Below, piece after piece: positions 61,114 to 64,000 of a stretch of 64,000 nt of DNA. Position numbers and translations under genes: made by a program. Origin of the DNA: Microbacterium forte (GTDB taxonomy: Bacteria; Actinomycetota; Actinomycetes; Actinomycetales; Microbacteriaceae); contig NZ_CP116871.1 of assembly GCF_031885415.1 (NCBI RefSeq), positions 1,736,001 through 1,800,000 on the forward strand, given 5' to 3'. Numbering within the stretch: position 1 is the stretch's first letter; every line of letters begins with the position of its first letter. Below the pieces are notes generated by a model, which saw only the letters and a program-made list of their open reading frames with translations, was not told where the DNA came from and searched no databases.

Positions 61114-62163
61114 TCAGAAGTCGAACTCGCCGATGTTCTCTGCGTTGAACTCGAACGGGTCGCCGAGCAGCACGACGCCGTCGGCGCCGACCGTGTACTC
61201 GCCGAGCTCGCCGGCTTCGAAGGTGTCGCCCTCTTCGCCGGTGATCTCGCCCTCGATCAGCGCCTTGGACGCGAAGGCCGCCAGGTAGCCGAGGTCGGCC
61301 GGGTTCCACAGCGCGAACGCGGTGACGGTGTTGTCTTCGACGTACTCGCGCATCTGGTTCGGGGTGCCGAGACCGGTGATCGCGACCTTGCCCTTGTAGT
61401 CCGAGGTCGAGACGTAGCGCGCGGCAGCCGCGATGCCGACCGTGGTGGGCGAGATGATGCCCTTCAGGTTCGGGTGGCTCTGCAGCAGGGCCGCAGTCTT
61501 GTCGAACGACGTCTGGTCGTCGTCGTCGCCGTAGACGGTCTCGACGATGGTGATGTCGGGGTACTCGCTGGCGACGTACTCCTCCATGAGTTCGATCCAC
61601 GCGTTCTGGTTGGTCGCGTTGGCGGATGCCGACAGGATCGCGACTTCGCCCGCTCCACCGATCTGGTCGGCGATCAGGTCGACCTGCACCTTGGCGATGC
61701 CCTCGGAGTCGGCCTGGTTGATGAACAGATCACGGCACTCGGGGTTCGTGTCGGAGTCGAAGGTGACGACCTTGACGCCGGCGTCGCGAGCCTCGTTCAG
61801 CGCATCGCAGATCGCCTTGGGGTCGTTGGCCGAGACGACCAGCGCACCGACGGCCTGCTGCGTCGCGGTGTTGATGTAGCTGACCTGCGCGTCGGGCGTG
61901 GCCTCGGCCGGGCCGACCTCGGCGAACGTGCCGCCGAACTCGTCGACGGCCGTCTTGCCGCCCTCGCTCGAGGTGTCGAAGTAGGGGTTTCCGAGGTTCT
62001 TGGGCAGGAACGTGATCGACAGGTTGTCGGACCCGCCGCCTTCGCCCTCGCCCGAACCCGAGCCGCCGGTGCCGCCGCTGGTGTCGGCGCAGCCGCTCAG
62101 CACGAGCGCTGCGGCCACGGCGACCGCCGCGAACCCCGCGATCTTCTTGCGTGCAAACGTCAT
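61114..62163 (-). CDS. rhaS: L-rhamnose-binding lipoprotein (349 aa)
   Basis: Cluster-B (Peripla_BP_4, CUT2) solute receptor. The signal peptide MTFARKKIAGFAAVAVAAAL ends in the lipobox L-S-G-C with the lipidated cysteine at residue 25, then a Gly/Ser linker. The mature part begins SITFLPKNLGNPYFDTSSEG, typical of RhaS/autoinducer-type receptors, with VVSANDPKAICDAL and TFDSDTNPECRDLF. The ATG at 62163 has AAGGAAG upstream; an ATG eight codons earlier is unsupported. It lies downstream of two CUT2 permeases and converges on the rha catabolic operon. Confidence 0.93.
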   Translation of the reverse strand: MTFARKKIAGFAAVAVAAALVLSGCADTSGGTGGSGSGEGEGGGSDNLSITFLPKNLGNPYFDTSSEGGKTAVDEFGGTFAEVGPAEATPDAQVSYINTATQQAVGALVVSANDPKAICDALNEARDAGVKVVTFDSDTNPECRDLFINQADSEGIAKVQVDLIADQIGGAGEVAILSASANATNQNAWIELMEEYVASEYPDITIVETVYGDDDDQTSFDKTAALLQSHPNLKGIISPTTVGIAAAARYVSTSDYKGKVAITGLGTPNQMREYVEDNTVTAFALWNPADLGYLAAFASKALIEGEITGEEGDTFEAGELGEYTVGADGVVLLGDPFEFNAENIGEFDF

Positions 62164-62218
62164 TGTTCTTCCTTTCGTGATGATCACCGCTGGCGGGTGC
62201 CGACGATGAGAGGCTGCC

Positions 62219-63271
62219 TCATGGTGCGGGAGAGGCCGCTACGCGGAGGGGCGGGCCGGCCTTCGACCTGACGCGCTGCGCCCAGGCGAGGACGCTGGCT
62301 GCGACGACCGAGAAGATCAGCAGACCGCCGGTGATGATGTTGATGACGTCGGAGGTGACGCCGGCGAGGCGCAGGCTGCTGCCGAGCACCCCGATCAGGA
62401 GCACCGCGGCGACGACGCCGTGCAGGTGACCCCGTCCGCCGAAGACCGAGACTCCGCCGAGCACGACGGCCGCGATCACCTGCAGTTCGAGGCCGGTGGC
62501 GTTGTCTCCGCGGGCGCTGCCGAACCGCAGCGTGTAGAAGATGCCGGCGAACGCGGCGACGACACCCGAGAGCACGAACAGGATGAACTTCGTGCGTTCG
62601 ACATCGACGCCCGAGAAGCGCGCTGCGTCCTTCGAGAGTCCGATCGCGAAGATGCCCCGACCGAAGGGGGTGAAGTGCAGCAGCACCGCGAACAGCACCA
62701 GCAGGATCAGGAACGGGATGACGATGTACGGGATCGTCGTGCCGGCGATCTTCGCCTTCGCCAGCGCCGTCCACGTCTCCGGGAAGTCGGTGACCGCGGT
62801 GGTGCCGAGCAGGCCGACCGCGAGGCCGCGGAAGAGCGCGAGCGTGCCGATCGTGACGGCGAGCGAGGGCAGGCCGACGACCGTGACGAGGAAGCCGTTG
62901 AGGGCCCCTCCCACGACTCCGACCAGCAGCGCCGCCAGGGCTGCGACCTCGAACGGCGCACCCGACTCGGTGAGCACACCGATCACGACGCTGGCGAGTC
63001 CGACCATGGAGCCGACCGACAGGTCGATCTCGCCGGTGATCATCACGAGCGTCATCGGCAGCGCGATCAGCAGAATGGGCGCGACATCGAGCAGGAGGTA
63101 GTTCGCCGTGATCGGCTGCGCGAAGCCGCGGATCGTGACGGCCGCGACGATCGCCACCAGCACGAGCAGCGCGATGATCGCGAACTCGCGGTTGACGAAG
63201 ATGCGACGCCACAGGGGCCGGTCGTAGTCGCGGATGACGCGCGTCGACGTGGTCGTCGTTGCCGTGGTCAT
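62219..63271 (-). CDS. rhamnose ABC transporter permease, CUT2 family (350 aa)
   Basis: Eight to ten membrane spans of the BPD_transp_2 (RbsC-like) type. The family segment ITGEIDLSVGSMVGLASVVI is clear, and the loop GLSKDAARFSGVDVERTKF matches the ATPase-docking region. It overlaps the preceding permease stop (ATGA) and is followed 55 bases later by rhaS. Two different permeases plus RhaS is the rhamnose-transporter arrangement, so this should be the RhaP or RhaQ subunit; which one is not decided here. Confidence 0.93.
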   Translation of the reverse strand: MTTATTTTSTRVIRDYDRPLWRRIFVNREFAIIALLVLVAIVAAVTIRGFAQPITANYLLLDVAPILLIALPMTLVMITGEIDLSVGSMVGLASVVIGVLTESGAPFEVAALAALLVGVVGGALNGFLVTVVGLPSLAVTIGTLALFRGLAVGLLGTTAVTDFPETWTALAKAKIAGTTIPYIVIPFLILLVLFAVLLHFTPFGRGIFAIGLSKDAARFSGVDVERTKFILFVLSGVVAAFAGIFYTLRFGSARGDNATGLELQVIAAVVLGGVSVFGGRGHLHGVVAAVLLIGVLGSSLRLAGVTSDVINIITGGLLIFSVVAASVLAWAQRVRSKAGPPLRVAASPAP

Positions 63272-64000
63272 GATTCGTCCCTCGCTTCGATGAGCTGGCG
63301 TCTCTGTCTGACCGCGAGCACCCGGTCGAGCACGATGGCCCCGATGATGAGCACACCGACCACGGCGCGCTGCCAGAAGTCGGGGATGCCGAGAATCGGC
63401 AGTGCGCGGTTGATGGTCATCAGGAGCATGGCGCCGATGGCCGCACCCCAGACCGTGCCGACACCGCCGGTGATCGCGATGCCGCCGATCACGGCCGCGC
63501 CGACCGCATCCAACTCCCAGCCGCTGCCGGCCTGTGAGCTGATCGATCCGTAGCGCGCGGCGTAGAAGACGCCGGCCAGCCCGGCGAGCGCGCCGGAGAG
63601 GACGAACGCGGAGAGCACCCGGCGGGTGACCTTGAGGCCGTAGAGCTCGGCGGCCGAGGGGTCGGATCCGATCGCGTAATACTCGCGGCCGCCCCTGGTG
63701 TTGCGCAGATACCAGGCGGCCAGTGCGAGCACGATCACCGCGACGATCGACAGCACCGGGATGAAGAGGATCTGCTGGGTGCCGAGCGCGAGGAAGTCCT
63801 TCGGCATGTCGGAGGCGTTGATGCGGTCGCTGCCGGTCCACAGCACGTTGATGCCGCGGTAGGCATAGAGCGTGCCGAGTGTGATCACCATCGCCGGCAC
63901 CTTGGCGAATGCGACCAAGGCGCCGTTCACGAGACCGAGGAAGGCTCCGAGCAGCACGGCTGCGATCACGACGAGGACGATCGGGATGCCGGGCACGTCG
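63268..64000 (-). CDS. rhamnose ABC transporter permease, CUT2 family, N-terminus outside window
   Basis: The reading frame enters from beyond 64000, so the N-terminus (about 90-100 residues) is missing. The visible part has the RbsC-like features LVNGALVAFAKVPAMVITLG, the docking loop YAIGSDPSAAELYGLKVTRR, and the C-terminal spans with GGVGTVWGAAIGAMLLMTIN. It ends in an ATGA overlap with the second permease. The ATPase gene of the system is expected further upstream, outside the window. Confidence 0.93.
   Translation of the reverse strand, partial: DVPGIPIVLVVIAAVLLGAFLGLVNGALVAFAKVPAMVITLGTLYAYRGINVLWTGSDRINASDMPKDFLALGTQQILFIPVLSIVAVIVLALAAWYLRNTRGGREYYAIGSDPSAAELYGLKVTRRVLSAFVLSGALAGLAGVFYAARYGSISSQAGSGWELDAVGAAVIGGIAITGGVGTVWGAAIGAMLLMTINRALPILGIPDFWQRAVVGVLIIGAIVLDRVLAVRQRRQLIEARDES

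Overview
The window looks like chromosome of a high-GC Gram-positive actinobacterium, most likely a Microbacterium or close Microbacteriaceae relative. This is inferred from the strong G/C third-position bias, GTG starts, leaderless-looking promoters, the SufS-SufU pair, class C sortase pili, and many LacI-controlled sugar loci. I ran no database search; family names come from reading the proteins.

Layout. 1-7146: a plant-glycan locus on the minus strand (end of a GH43-like gene, GH78 alpha-L-rhamnosidase, two CUT1 permeases, a binding lipoprotein), divergent from a LacI repressor, with two copies of one palindromic operator between them. 7177-12578: tRNA-Arg(ACG) and mixed genes (conserved hypothetical, SDR, secreted HExxH protein, GntR regulator, F420-reductase-like protein, double GNAT). 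12610-14363: sufU and sufS. 14422-25980: the most unusual region. Two paralogous single-chain proteins (ECF sigma domain, zinc-finger anti-sigma-like segment, one membrane span, exported Ig-like domain) flank a PucR-type activator and lie beside a pilus operon (tip adhesin, backbone pilin, class C sortase, and a second strongly diverged sortase-like protein). 26193-29318: LysE exporter, DUF1206 protein, GyrI-like protein, AraC-GyrI regulator. 29407-33142: xylR, xylA, xylB. 33367-39760: a sugar oxidoreductase/cupin locus with its own LacI regulator. 39843-44699: GntR, YghZ-like aldo/keto reductase, a UvrA paralogue lacking the UvrB-binding region, tRNA-Ser(GCT). 44894-52056: a second CUT1 transporter locus with LacI, DUF624-like protein, beta-propeller glycosidase-like protein and an oxidoreductase. 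52085-54890: ABC exporter and divergent serine hydrolase. 54983-64000: L-rhamnose catabolism (rhaM, rhaI, esterase, rhaD-type aldolase/dehydrogenase, rhaB) converging on the rhamnose transporter genes (rhaS and two permeases, the last cut by the window edge).

How the parts fit. The GH78 enzyme and its transporter release and import rhamnose-containing oligosaccharides. The RhaSPQ-type transporter imports L-rhamnose, and the rha operon takes it to DHAP and an oxidised or reduced C3 product. xylA and xylB feed xylose to xylulose-5-phosphate. No transporter ATPase gene for either CUT1 system is visible, so they probably share an MsmK-type ATPase encoded elsewhere; the rhamnose ATPase probably lies just beyond 64000. 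No mobile elements, phage genes or CRISPR arrays were seen. No gene-free stretch exceeds 300 bases. The longest are 19995-20253, 33143-33366, 60897-61113 and 25981-26192; the first three hold hairpins or repeats, while 25981-26192 holds only the lysE -10 and no promoter I could assign to the adhesin gene.
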